In this document: piece by piece, positions 7,190 to 13,381 of the stretch
Numbering within the stretch: the first letter of the stretch is position 1
How the letters are laid out: each line of letters starts with the position of its first letter
Origin: Candidatus Uhrbacteria bacterium
Lineage (GTDB): Bacteria; Patescibacteriota; Patescibacteriia; JACQRZ01
Direction: 5' to 3'
DNA: 28,383 nt
Assembly (NCBI GenBank): GCA_016206235.1
Contig: JACQRZ010000009.1
Location: 1-28,383, forward strand
Made by a program: the position numbers and the translations under genes
Notes under the pieces: generated by a model
What the model saw: only the letters and a program-made list of their open reading frames with translations
Database searches by the model: none
What the model was told of the DNA's origin: nothing

Positions 7190-7549
7190 ATGAAAATATC
7201 GAATTGTGTATTCGCATTCACTGTTGCCCTTTTACCGATACTTGTTCATGCAGACACAGGAAGCACGATACTGCCAGCAAAAGAATGCAAAGGAGAAAAA
7301 ATTGAATGCACGACATGGTATGAAAAAGTGGATGCATGCGACACCTATTTTAATGATCCAGAGTATTTTGTTGCCGGTGGAAGTGTCGGCGCAAGTGTGC
7401 AACATTATACATTTTGCAAAAAAAGCGCAGAAGATACGCCCAGCAGTCAGCGCGTTGATGTTACTCTCTTCGCATCACTGCTTGGAGTCTGTATATGTGT
7501 AGGAATCGGAGCTCGTATTATTCGAACTATTCGGAAGAAACATGCTTAG
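7190..7549 (+). CDS. Small Cys-containing membrane protein
   Basis: A 119-residue protein of unknown function. Residues 1-21 look like a signal peptide (cut near VHA-DT). A short exported part follows, with four cysteines (CKGEKIECTTWYEKVDAC and YTFCKK), and residues about 90-110 (VTLFASLLGVCICVGIGARI) form a membrane span followed by a basic tail (RTIRKKHA). The topology is therefore an extracytoplasmic Cys domain anchored by a C-terminal helix. The start is supported by AAGGTG 7 nt upstream. Its stop overlaps the ATG of the next gene by 8 nt, so the two are translationally coupled and probably act together. No family recognised. Confidence 0.8.
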   Translation: MKISNCVFAFTVALLPILVHADTGSTILPAKECKGEKIECTTWYEKVDACDTYFNDPEYFVAGGSVGASVQHYTFCKKSAEDTPSSQRVDVTLFASLLGVCICVGIGARIIRTIRKKHA

Positions 7550-7886
7550 TATATCGTACGCGATAGCGCTTCTCATTACCATTGTCCTTGAGGCAATGGT
7601 TGTTTTTTTGATGACGCGGGGCAATCGAGACATGGTTTTTGCAAGTATTGGTATCAATATGATTACTCATCCGATTTTTCACTTTATCGTATATGGATTG
7701 CTGCCTGGCTATCGCTGGCCAGAGAAAGTATACATAAGTGAAATTGTAATAATTTTAGCTGAATATCTCTTGTTGCGGCATCTTTTTCCAAGTAGTGCTT
7801 TCTATCGACTTTTCGGCATGTCGCTTGTTATGAATGGTATCTCGTTTATTGGAGGATCGTATGTATTTAGTTTACTGTATGGGTAG
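7542..7886 (+). CDS. Small polytopic membrane protein
   Basis: A 114-residue, strongly hydrophobic protein with about four predicted membrane helices: 3-23 (ISYAIALLITIVLEAMVVFL), about 29-53, about 65-82 (ISEIVIILAEYLLLR) and about 90-112. Between helices 2 and 3 is a short loop GYRWPEKVY. No catalytic motif is visible and I do not recognise the family. It overlaps the end of the preceding Cys membrane protein by 8 nt in another frame, which argues for coupled translation and a two-subunit membrane complex (inference). A leaderless promoter for the next gene starts inside its last codons. Confidence 0.75.
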   Translation: MLSISYAIALLITIVLEAMVVFLMTRGNRDMVFASIGINMITHPIFHFIVYGLLPGYRWPEKVYISEIVIILAEYLLLRHLFPSSAFYRLFGMSLVMNGISFIGGSYVFSLLYG

Positions 7887-7899
7887 TTGAGTATATACT
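7871..7899 (+). promoter_or_regulatory. Leaderless-type promoter of the RhuM-like gene
   Basis: TTTACT (7871-7876), a 17-nt spacer and TATACT (7894-7899) lie just before the ATG at 7907, only 7 nt after the -10. There is no Shine-Dalgarno site. The predicted transcription start falls on or next to the start codon. Confidence 0.55.
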
Positions 7900-7906
7900 T
7901 ATAGTC

Positions 7907-8374
7907 ATGCAAAACGAAGAGAAAAAAGGGGAGATAATCATCTATCAAGGACGACATAAGGATATACAAATTGATGTTACCCTTGAAAATGAGACGCTTT
8001 GGCTTAGTCAGGCACAAATAGCCAAGCTTTTTGGTATTGACCGTAGTGTTATAACAAAACATTTGCGTAATATTTTTAATTCACACGAACTCATCGAAAA
8101 AAGCAATGTGCAAAAAATGCACATTCGAAATTCTGATAAACCAGTGAAGTTCTATAGTCTCGATGCTATTCTCTCAATTGGATATCGCGCTCATTCTAAA
8201 AGAGCGACGCAGTTTCGTATCTGGGCTACAAGTGTTTTGCGCGATCATATTCTGAAGGGCTACACGATTAACGAAAAAAGACTCGAGGAAGTACAAGAGG
8301 CAAAGATTAAAGATCTTGAAAAAACGATCAAACTTCTTCGAGGGGTTATTTCAAAGCTGGTTATAGAGCAATAG
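7907..8374 (+). CDS. RhuM-family protein, short form
   Basis: Matches the N-terminal half of the RhuM (virulence protein, COG3943) family: GEIIIYQ, ETLWLSQAQIAKLFGIDRSVITKHLRNIF (a helix-turn-helix-like segment, about 29-57), the NVQKMHI and KPVKFYSLDAILSIGYR stretch, then RATQFRIWATSVLRDHILKGYTINEKRL (about 100-127). Family members are usually 300 residues or more; this one ends at 155, shortly after the conserved core, in a short coiled tail (IKDLEKTIKLLRGVISKL). It is either a true short form or a gene cut by a stop; I see no continuing RhuM-like frame in the next 150 nt. The role is unclear; the core is common in accessory and defence-rich regions and probably binds DNA. Confidence 0.85.
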   Translation: MQNEEKKGEIIIYQGRHKDIQIDVTLENETLWLSQAQIAKLFGIDRSVITKHLRNIFNSHELIEKSNVQKMHIRNSDKPVKFYSLDAILSIGYRAHSKRATQFRIWATSVLRDHILKGYTINEKRLEEVQEAKIKDLEKTIKLLRGVISKLVIEQ

Positions 8375-8530
8375 TATTATGAGAAAAGAACATGTGGGTG
8401 CAATTATTATCAAAAGGCATTTGTGAAGATGTGATGCAGCACTTGGTGCAAGATGAGTTGATATAAAAAGAACCTCGACATCATTTATAAAATTAATACT
8501 CATTCAATCTTATTCATATAGAGGCAATCT

Positions 8531-9394
8531 ATGTCCAAAAAAATAACCGTTGCTATTGTGGCAGCGTTTGTGCTTATCGGAGGGGGTGTTGGCATATTTT
8601 TGTATGCCACACGTCCTTTAGATACTTCGAAAGTTTTAGAAACAGATCTCTCTGTTCAAAATCCATCAGAGATCTCCAATGAAAATGTTGAGGAGTCGAA
8701 TACAGTTCCAGATACACAAGAGCAAAATGCAGAAAAACAGAAGGCTGATGAGCAAAGCACAGAAAAGCAAAAGGCAGTAGGGCAAACCACACAGACGAAC
8801 AAAGAAACAAATGCAAAAAAAGAAACACCCCCAGCGCCAAAAGCAGATTTGGTTCAATACGCCTTTACGCAAAATACCGCAGTTTCCTTTACTATTGACG
8901 AAGTGCTACGCGGTTCGCCTTTTACCGTTGTAGGTGCTACGCAAGATGTGAGCGGCAGCATTTTTCTGAATGTTGCAGATTTGACAGCATCGACTATTGG
9001 GCCTATTCTCGTGGATGCTCGCACGTTTCACACAGATAGTCCGCAGCGCGATGGTGCAATCGGACGTTTTATACTCAAGGCAGAGCAAAGTGGCAACGAG
9101 CAAATTCGATTTAAGCCCACGTCAATAAAAGGCATGCCAAAAACTATACCGCCAGGTTCGGCATCGCTCGATCTTACTATTTCAGGGGATCTGACCATGA
9201 GCGGCGTAACCAAGCCGGCAACCTTCAAAGCAACAAATGTCAATGTTACAAGTGATCGTATTAGTGGCACAGCGCAGGCAACTGTGAAGCGGTCGGATTT
9301 TGATCTTCAAATCCCAAACATCCCATTTGTCGCCAACGTATCAGATGAATTTCTACTCAAGATCAATCTTGAGGCAGAATCTATAGTTCAATAG
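8531..9394 (+). CDS. Membrane-anchored YceI-domain protein
   Basis: A 287-residue protein with an N-terminal membrane anchor (about 5-27, ITVAIVAAFVLIGGGVGIFL), a polar Gln/Lys/Glu/Thr-rich linker (about 35-105) and a C-terminal YceI-like lipocalin-type barrel (about 108-287). The domain marks are the opening AVSFTIDEVLRGSPFTVVGAT, the DVSGSIFLNVADL strand, VDARTFHTDSPQRDGAI, LTISGDLTMSGVTKPATF and the final VKRSDFDLQIPN strand. YceI proteins bind isoprenoid-like lipids and are linked to isoprenoid-quinone or stress functions; here it would face the outside of the cell, tethered by the linker. GAGG lies 6 nt before the ATG. It ends in a heptamer repeat and an intrinsic terminator, so it closes a transcript. 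Confidence 0.9.
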   Translation: MSKKITVAIVAAFVLIGGGVGIFLYATRPLDTSKVLETDLSVQNPSEISNENVEESNTVPDTQEQNAEKQKADEQSTEKQKAVGQTTQTNKETNAKKETPPAPKADLVQYAFTQNTAVSFTIDEVLRGSPFTVVGATQDVSGSIFLNVADLTASTIGPILVDARTFHTDSPQRDGAIGRFILKAEQSGNEQIRFKPTSIKGMPKTIPPGSASLDLTISGDLTMSGVTKPATFKATNVNVTSDRISGTAQATVKRSDFDLQIPNIPFVANVSDEFLLKINLEAESIVQ

Positions 9395-9419
9395 TTTGTA
9401 GTGAGTAGTGTCTAGTTTA
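9392..9419 (+). repeat. Heptamer repeat starting at a stop codon
   Basis: TAG recurs exactly every 7 nt at 9392, 9399, 9406 and 9413 (units TAGTTTG, TAGTGAG, TAGTGTC, TAGTTTA). The first TAG is the stop codon of the YceI-domain gene. Similar period-7 repeats lie after pheS and metK. Confidence 0.6.
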
Positions 9420-9435
9420 TTGTTGTAAAAATCAG

Positions 9436-9466
9436 CCCACCTCTTATCTAAAGAGGCGGGTTTTTT
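9436..9466 (+). terminator. Intrinsic terminator after the YceI-domain gene
   Basis: CCCACCTCTT (9436-9445) pairs with AAGAGGCGGG (9451-9460) with one A-C mismatch and a 5-nt loop, followed by six T (9461-9466). Confidence 0.9.
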
Positions 9467-9574
9467 GTATATTCCGTACTTTTTCGTGTTAAGTCGACAT
9501 AAAGTCACTGTTTCCAAGTCCACGGATGCGCTGCAATTCGATTGAATACAGAAAAGTTTAATACAGGTTCAGGA

Positions 9575-9703
9575 ATGAGAAAATATTTTTACGATAGATT
9601 TGTAGCTCATCCCGGGGGTGATACGATGGAATTTATTGAAAGCACGCGCAGTGTCGTTATTCGATTAAAAGATACCGTACATCTCAAGACTCTCTATAAA
9701 TAG
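9575..9703 (+). CDS. Small hypothetical protein, 42 residues
   Basis: An open frame of 42 codons starts MRKYFYDRFVAHPGGDTMEF and ends DTVHLKTLYK. AGG triplets lie just upstream (9565-9573) but spacing to the ATG is irregular. The frame remains open upstream back to about 9500 without another ATG, so this could be the tail of a degraded longer gene. Support for a real transcript is a strong terminator 21 nt after its stop and one upstream at 9436-9466, which together isolate it as a unit. No family is recognised. With its neighbours it accounts for most of the 412-nt stretch between the YceI-domain gene and the gene at 9807. Confidence 0.4.
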   Translation: MRKYFYDRFVAHPGGDTMEFIESTRSVVIRLKDTVHLKTLYK

Positions 9704-9724
9704 CAATTGTTCTCTTACGCTCAC

Positions 9725-9762
9725 GACACAGCGGCTTGTCCGACTGTGTCCTTCTTTTTTTT
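9725..9762 (+). terminator. Intrinsic terminator after the 42-residue gene
   Basis: GACACAG (9725-9731) pairs with CTGTGTC (9744-9750) and CGG (9732-9734) with CCG (9740-9742), one bulged A, loop CTTGT, followed by an eight-T run at 9755-9762. It lies before the promoter of the next operon. Confidence 0.85.
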
Positions 9763-9774
9763 GAGAAATTTTTT

Positions 9775-9783
9775 TGCTATACT
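9775..9783 (+). promoter_or_regulatory. Extended -10 promoter of the YibE/F operon
   Basis: TGCTATACT is the same extended -10 as at 1233. It gives a leader of about 16-18 nt before the ATG at 9807. No -35 beyond a T-run is evident. Confidence 0.5.
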
Positions 9784-9806
9784 TTGTATATATTTTCATT
9801 TGAATA

Positions 9807-10184
9807 ATGAAGAAACATCTTATATCGTACGCCTTTTTCTTTGCTCTTATCGTGATTGCGGGAGCGACTCTTTTTTTCTTGATTCAACGCACGAACTCAT
9901 CCGGAGAAACACTCCAGCATTTACAGAAACCTCAGAGCGGTGACGTCTATTTGATGCGCGATAATGCCTACAAGGACTATGTATATCTTTTATTTCAGGA
10001 ATTAAACGACCACGAGTATATTTTTAAACCGAGCACCTTTGCGTACGCAACAGTCTTGTCAGCACAACATGCTCGAAAGGAAGGTATGATAGATTTTGCT
10101 CATGAAGTGAGGTTTTCATTAGAGGATCTCACTAAGCTCTACCGTAAAAAAGAATTAATCGCCATTGAACGAAACAACCAATGA
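9807..10184 (+). CDS. Small membrane-anchored protein, YibE/F operon
   Basis: A 125-residue protein with one N-terminal membrane helix (about 5-27, LISYAFFFALIVIAGATLFFLI) and a soluble extracytoplasmic part with a possible small alpha/beta fold (SGDVYLMRDNAYKDYVYLLFQELNDHEYIF, then helices to the C-terminus). I do not recognise a family. It is the first gene of a three-gene operon: its TGA overlaps the ATG of the YibE/F gene (ATGA at 10181-10184), so translation is coupled and the product probably works with that permease. An extended -10 lies 23 nt upstream, and no Shine-Dalgarno site is seen. Confidence 0.8.
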   Translation: MKKHLISYAFFFALIVIAGATLFFLIQRTNSSGETLQHLQKPQSGDVYLMRDNAYKDYVYLLFQELNDHEYIFKPSTFAYATVLSAQHARKEGMIDFAHEVRFSLEDLTKLYRKKELIAIERNNQ

Positions 10185-11350
10185 GTGTTTTGCAAAAAAA
10201 AATCTCACTCTTTTTTATTGTCGGCATGGTTGGCGTGCTTGCCGTTGCGACGATCGTGAGTGCGCAAGATATTGTTCAGGACGAATCAGAATCGCGCCGA
10301 AGCCTTGGCGAAGGCGGATTTCCTCCTGACGAGTACTACAAAGGCACTGTTATAAAAATTCTTACGAAAGAAGATAGGGATTATATTCCTTCAAGCGACA
10401 TCGTCCAAAAGCTTCGTGTGCGTATTGAAGATGGCGTGAGTAAGGGAATAGAAGTTGGGGCGGAAAATAATATACCAACAAATAGTCAAAAAGGAACAGA
10501 ACTTGCTGTTGGCGATATGGTTGTTCTGGTAGCGACGTACGGTGTTGAAGGCAGAATGTACTATGTCACGGACCGATATCGATTTTCGGCGCTCGGCATG
10601 TTGGCTGCGATATTTATAGTGTTTGTTCTGATCTTTGGGCGCCTGCGTGGACTTTCGTCGCTCATAGGTTTAGCTTTTAGTATTTGCGTTATCGCATTTT
10701 TTATTGTCCCGCAGATTTTACGCGGAACTGATCCGCTCACGATCAGCCTTATAGGGTCGTTGGTTATTGCCTGTATTTCACTGTATCTTGCGCATGGTTT
10801 TTCAGTACGAACATCCATTGCTCTTGGTGGCACGCTTATTACGCTCTTGTTTTCGGCGCTCTGCTCCATACTGTTTGTTGGAATTGGCAAGCTTTTTGGA
10901 GCGGGCAATGAAGACGCACTCTTTTTACAGCTGCAAGACAGTCAAGCGATTAATCTGAGAGGTTTGCTGCTTGGAGGGATGATCATAGGCATTCTCGGTA
11001 TTCTTGATGATATTACAACAGCGCAAACAGCTGCGGTCGACGAAATTCAAAAAGCAAACCCAAAACTTTCACGTAAAGAACTGTATGCGCGCGGTATTTC
11101 TGTGGGACGCGAACATATTACATCACTGGTGAATACGCTAGCCCTTGCCTATGCCGGTGTTTCACTGCCGCTCTTTTTGCTCTTTATTTTGAATAAGGGG
11201 CAACCATTGTGGGTTATTCTCAATGGTGAGCCGATCGCCGAAGAGGTCATACGCACGCTTGTAGGCAGTCTTGCACTTATTGTTGCTGTGCCTCTTACTA
11301 CATTTCTTGCAGTAGAGGTTTATCATAATCGAAGGACGCACGAGGTATGA
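10181..11350 (+). CDS. YibE/F-like multi-span membrane protein
   Basis: A 389-residue YibE/F-family protein (Pfam YibE_F), an uncharacterised multi-span family. Order: signal or first helix (about 10-28), an extracytoplasmic beta-rich domain (about 50-130, GTVIKILTKEDRD ... LAVGDMVVLVATY), then about seven helices. Family marks are RFSALGMLAAIFIVFVLIFG, the GILGILDDITTAQTAAVDEI segment (about 275-294), GREHITSLVNTLALAYAG (about 309-326) and the closing LVGSLALIVAVPLTTFLAVE. The transported substrate is not known. Residues about 38-46 (SRRSLGEGG) are coded by a 29-bp palindromic repeat that recurs at 12875, an in-frame insertion between the signal peptide and the first domain. It overlaps both neighbours by ATGA, giving strict operon coupling with the transglycosylase gene. 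Confidence 0.9.
   Translation: MSVLQKKISLFFIVGMVGVLAVATIVSAQDIVQDESESRRSLGEGGFPPDEYYKGTVIKILTKEDRDYIPSSDIVQKLRVRIEDGVSKGIEVGAENNIPTNSQKGTELAVGDMVVLVATYGVEGRMYYVTDRYRFSALGMLAAIFIVFVLIFGRLRGLSSLIGLAFSICVIAFFIVPQILRGTDPLTISLIGSLVIACISLYLAHGFSVRTSIALGGTLITLLFSALCSILFVGIGKLFGAGNEDALFLQLQDSQAINLRGLLLGGMIIGILGILDDITTAQTAAVDEIQKANPKLSRKELYARGISVGREHITSLVNTLALAYAGVSLPLFLLFILNKGQPLWVILNGEPIAEEVIRTLVGSLALIVAVPLTTFLAVEVYHNRRTHEV
10291..10319 (+). repeat. 29-bp palindromic repeat, copy 1 (inside YibE/F gene)
   Basis: An exact copy of 12875-12903. Its core CGCCGAAGCCTTGGCGAAGG folds as ATC-(G)-CGCC-GAA-GCC-TT-GGC-GAA-GGCG-GAT: stems ATC/GAT, CGCC/GGCG and GCC/GGC, with a symmetric GAA/GAA internal loop and one bulged G. 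Here it is read in frame as SRRSLGEGG. Confidence 0.8.
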
Positions 11351-12705
11351 TACACATAGGGGAAAAAACGCGGTATTTCATTGCCTTCGTGTTATTTTTT
11401 GGTCTAGCAGCGGGCATGCTGATCATGCCTGTTGCCAGAGCACAGGAAGTATCTCCGTCGCTTGCTACAGATATACAGCATTTAGAAGAGGAGCTCAAAA
11501 GTATTGAAGCGCAAATCGCGCAGTACCAAAAGGAGTTATCAAAGGCACAAGGTGAGCGTGGCAAGCTCTCGTCGCTTATTACGCTTCTCAAAGTACGTCA
11601 AGCCGATATTGCAAAAAAAATACAAGCGTCGACAGAATCGCTTGAAGGCATTCGCCAGTCTCTTGAAATTACAAAAAAAGATATCGAAGATCAGATCGCT
11701 CTGGTTGAGAGTATGAAGGAACGTATCGGGGAGTTGCTTCGCCTGTTACAGCAGACAGAGAATGAATCTTTTTTAAGAGGTTTCATTATTCACGACAATA
11801 TTTTTTCTTTTCTCGAAGCCTCGGAACAGCAGCAAGATCTTTTAGGCGCTTTGGATGAAAAACTGCAAACACTCAAAAAAATTGTTGCCGATCTTGAGCA
11901 GAAGAAAAAACTTTTTGAAAGCGAAGAGGAAGCACTTGTTCATTTGCTCGACAAGCAAGCGCTCCAGCAGGAACGTTTGGATCATGACGTACAGCACAAC
12001 AGCGTAAAGCTTGCGCAAGCAAGGGCACGTGAGAAAAAAACAGCAGCAGAAATTGCGGCTTCGCGGGCTCGGGCGGCAAACATTCGAAGCAGAATGTATG
12101 AACTCTTCAACGTTGGTAAGCAGATTAGTTTTGGCGAGGCGTATAACATTGCACGTTGGGTTTCGGATATGGTTGGCGTGCGGCCTGCGCTTCTCTTGGC
12201 GGTGCTTACGCAGGAATCAAATCTTGGCAGGAATGTGGGAACCTGCAACCGACTTGGCGACCCGGTAGAAAAACAATGGAGAGCAATAATGAAGCCGACG
12301 CGCGATCATGGGCCATTTTTGACAATCACCAAAGAACTTGGTCTTGACCCAGACACCACGCCAGTTTCGTGCCCAATGCGCCAAAATGGGAAACAGATTG
12401 GTTGGGGTGGTGCAATGGGGCCGGCGCAATTCATACCATCAACATGGATGGGGTATCGCGGCAAAGTGCAGGCGATTACGGGTAAGGCGGCAAATCCGTG
12501 GGATATTCGGGACGCATTTATCGCTGCCAGCGTCAAACTTCATGCAGACGGAGCTGATGGCGCGGGCAATAATGAGTTTGCCGCTGCTATGAAATACTTT
12601 GCTGGTTCTGTCAATCTGGCATATCGTTTTTATGGCGATACGGTTTTGGCAATAGCTGCACGGTATCAAAAAGACATTGACGATCTCGAATCCGCAGACG
12701 AGTAA
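11347..12705 (+). CDS. Coiled-coil lytic murein transglycosylase
   Basis: A 452-residue cell-wall enzyme. It has a signal peptide or anchor (about 9-33, ending ARA-QE), a long coiled coil (about 38-255, in two runs broken near FLRGFIIHDNIFSFLEASE) resembling the N-terminal parts of PcsB/EnvC proteins, then a lysozyme-like transglycosylase domain (about 256-445). In the catalytic domain ALLLAVLTQESNLG carries the likely catalytic Glu290, and GWGGAMGPAQFIPSTWMGY matches the MltB/SLT-type G-A-M-G-x-x-Q-F-x-P-S motif. It should cleave glycan strands of peptidoglycan outside the membrane; the coil may regulate it in the PcsB/FtsEX manner (inference). The ATG overlaps the YibE/F stop (ATGA), making it the last gene of that operon. 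No strong terminator follows. Confidence 0.9.
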   Translation: MIHIGEKTRYFIAFVLFFGLAAGMLIMPVARAQEVSPSLATDIQHLEEELKSIEAQIAQYQKELSKAQGERGKLSSLITLLKVRQADIAKKIQASTESLEGIRQSLEITKKDIEDQIALVESMKERIGELLRLLQQTENESFLRGFIIHDNIFSFLEASEQQQDLLGALDEKLQTLKKIVADLEQKKKLFESEEEALVHLLDKQALQQERLDHDVQHNSVKLAQARAREKKTAAEIAASRARAANIRSRMYELFNVGKQISFGEAYNIARWVSDMVGVRPALLLAVLTQESNLGRNVGTCNRLGDPVEKQWRAIMKPTRDHGPFLTITKELGLDPDTTPVSCPMRQNGKQIGWGGAMGPAQFIPSTWMGYRGKVQAITGKAANPWDIRDAFIAASVKLHADGADGAGNNEFAAAMKYFAGSVNLAYRFYGDTVLAIAARYQKDIDDLESADE

Positions 12706-12816
12706 AGTTCAAAATTCATCTCTCGGAGCATTTCTTTTCTCTACGTTCGTCATTGACAATGAGAGCTTCTTTATTTTATTCTTGTTGAATTAGAGTATTT
12801 GCAAATTTCCCCTCTA

Positions 12817-12832
12817 ACATCGCCAGATGTTT
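12817..12832 (+). other. Short hairpin downstream of the transglycosylase gene
   Basis: AACATC, loop GCCA, GATGTT: a 6-bp perfect stem followed by only a weak T-rich run. It may be a poor terminator of the envelope operon. The rest of 12706-12874 shows nothing else I can support. Confidence 0.25.
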
Positions 12833-12874
12833 CTTTGAGTGGGCTGTTACACTTTCCCGCGAGACTTCTTCATT

Positions 12875-12903
12875 ATCGCGCCGAAGCCTTGGCGAAGGCG
12901 GAT
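12875..12903 (+). repeat. 29-bp palindromic repeat, copy 2 (intergenic)
   Basis: Identical over 29 nt to 10291-10319. It ends 2 nt before the -35 box (12906) of the DoxX-like gene's promoter, so the copy lies at the upstream edge of that promoter. Confidence 0.8.
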
Positions 12904-12905
12904 CA

Positions 12906-12934
12906 TTGTCCAGCGCACCAAAGAAGAGTATACT
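12906..12934 (+). promoter_or_regulatory. Leaderless-type promoter of the DoxX-like gene
   Basis: TTGTCC (12906-12911), 17-nt spacer, TATACT (12929-12934), then 6 nt (GGAGTC) to the ATG at 12941. The GGAG could serve as a ribosome site only if transcription starts unusually early. Confidence 0.6.
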
Positions 12935-12940
12935 GGAGTC

Positions 12941-13381
12941 ATGATGCAATTTTTTCAAAACATTGATCATTGGCTTGTCCGTGAAATGGAGCGATGGGGT
13001 ATTCCGTTGCTTCGCGTTACCCTCGGCATTGTTTTTATTTGGTTTGGTCTTTTGAAAATAGTTAACGTAAGTCCGGTTGTGGACATGATCAGTGCAGTGT
13101 ATCCGTTTGTGCCGATGCCTGAATTTTTAGTTGTATTGGGTATATGGGAGGTTGTTATTGGATTGGGACTGCTCACCAAACGGGCACCGCGAATAACGAT
13201 TGCGCTGTTGTGGCTTCAAATGGCAGGCGTTTTTGCCGCTCCCATTTTTGCACCAATGCTTTTTTACGACTATGGCAACCCTTTCTTTCTCACAACACTA
13301 GGCGAGTTTGTCATTAAAAATATCGTCTTTCTTTCGGCAAGCCTTGTTATTGGAAGTCGCATCGTGCGTGAACAGGTATGA
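12941..13381 (+). CDS. DoxX-like small membrane protein
   Basis: A 146-residue membrane protein with four predicted helices (about 16-36, 50-75, 80-105 and 115-140). The segment RVTLGIVFIWFGLLKI followed by PFVPMPEFLVVLGIWEVVIGLGLL is typical of the DoxX/DUF417-like group, whose members are linked to redox or quinone functions; the exact role here is unknown. The frame stays open to 12839, but that extension (MGCYTFPRDFF...) is coded partly by the 29-bp repeat and lies upstream of a good promoter, so I start at 12941; 12944 is equally possible. Its TGA overlaps the ATG of the EamA-like gene (ATGA at 13378-13381), indicating a two-gene operon. Confidence 0.85.
   Translation: MMQFFQNIDHWLVREMERWGIPLLRVTLGIVFIWFGLLKIVNVSPVVDMISAVYPFVPMPEFLVVLGIWEVVIGLGLLTKRAPRITIALLWLQMAGVFAAPIFAPMLFYDYGNPFFLTTLGEFVIKNIVFLSASLVIGSRIVREQV

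Noticed and set aside
8392..8466. 24-codon frame after the RhuM-like gene (MWVQLLSKGICEDV...)
   Set aside because: Protein-like but too short; no ribosome site and no link to RhuM C-terminal sequence that I can show.
12839..12940. N-terminal extension of the DoxX-like gene to 12839
   Set aside because: It would be coded across the 29-bp repeat and upstream of a good 17-nt-spaced promoter; the added residues do not look like DoxX-family sequence.
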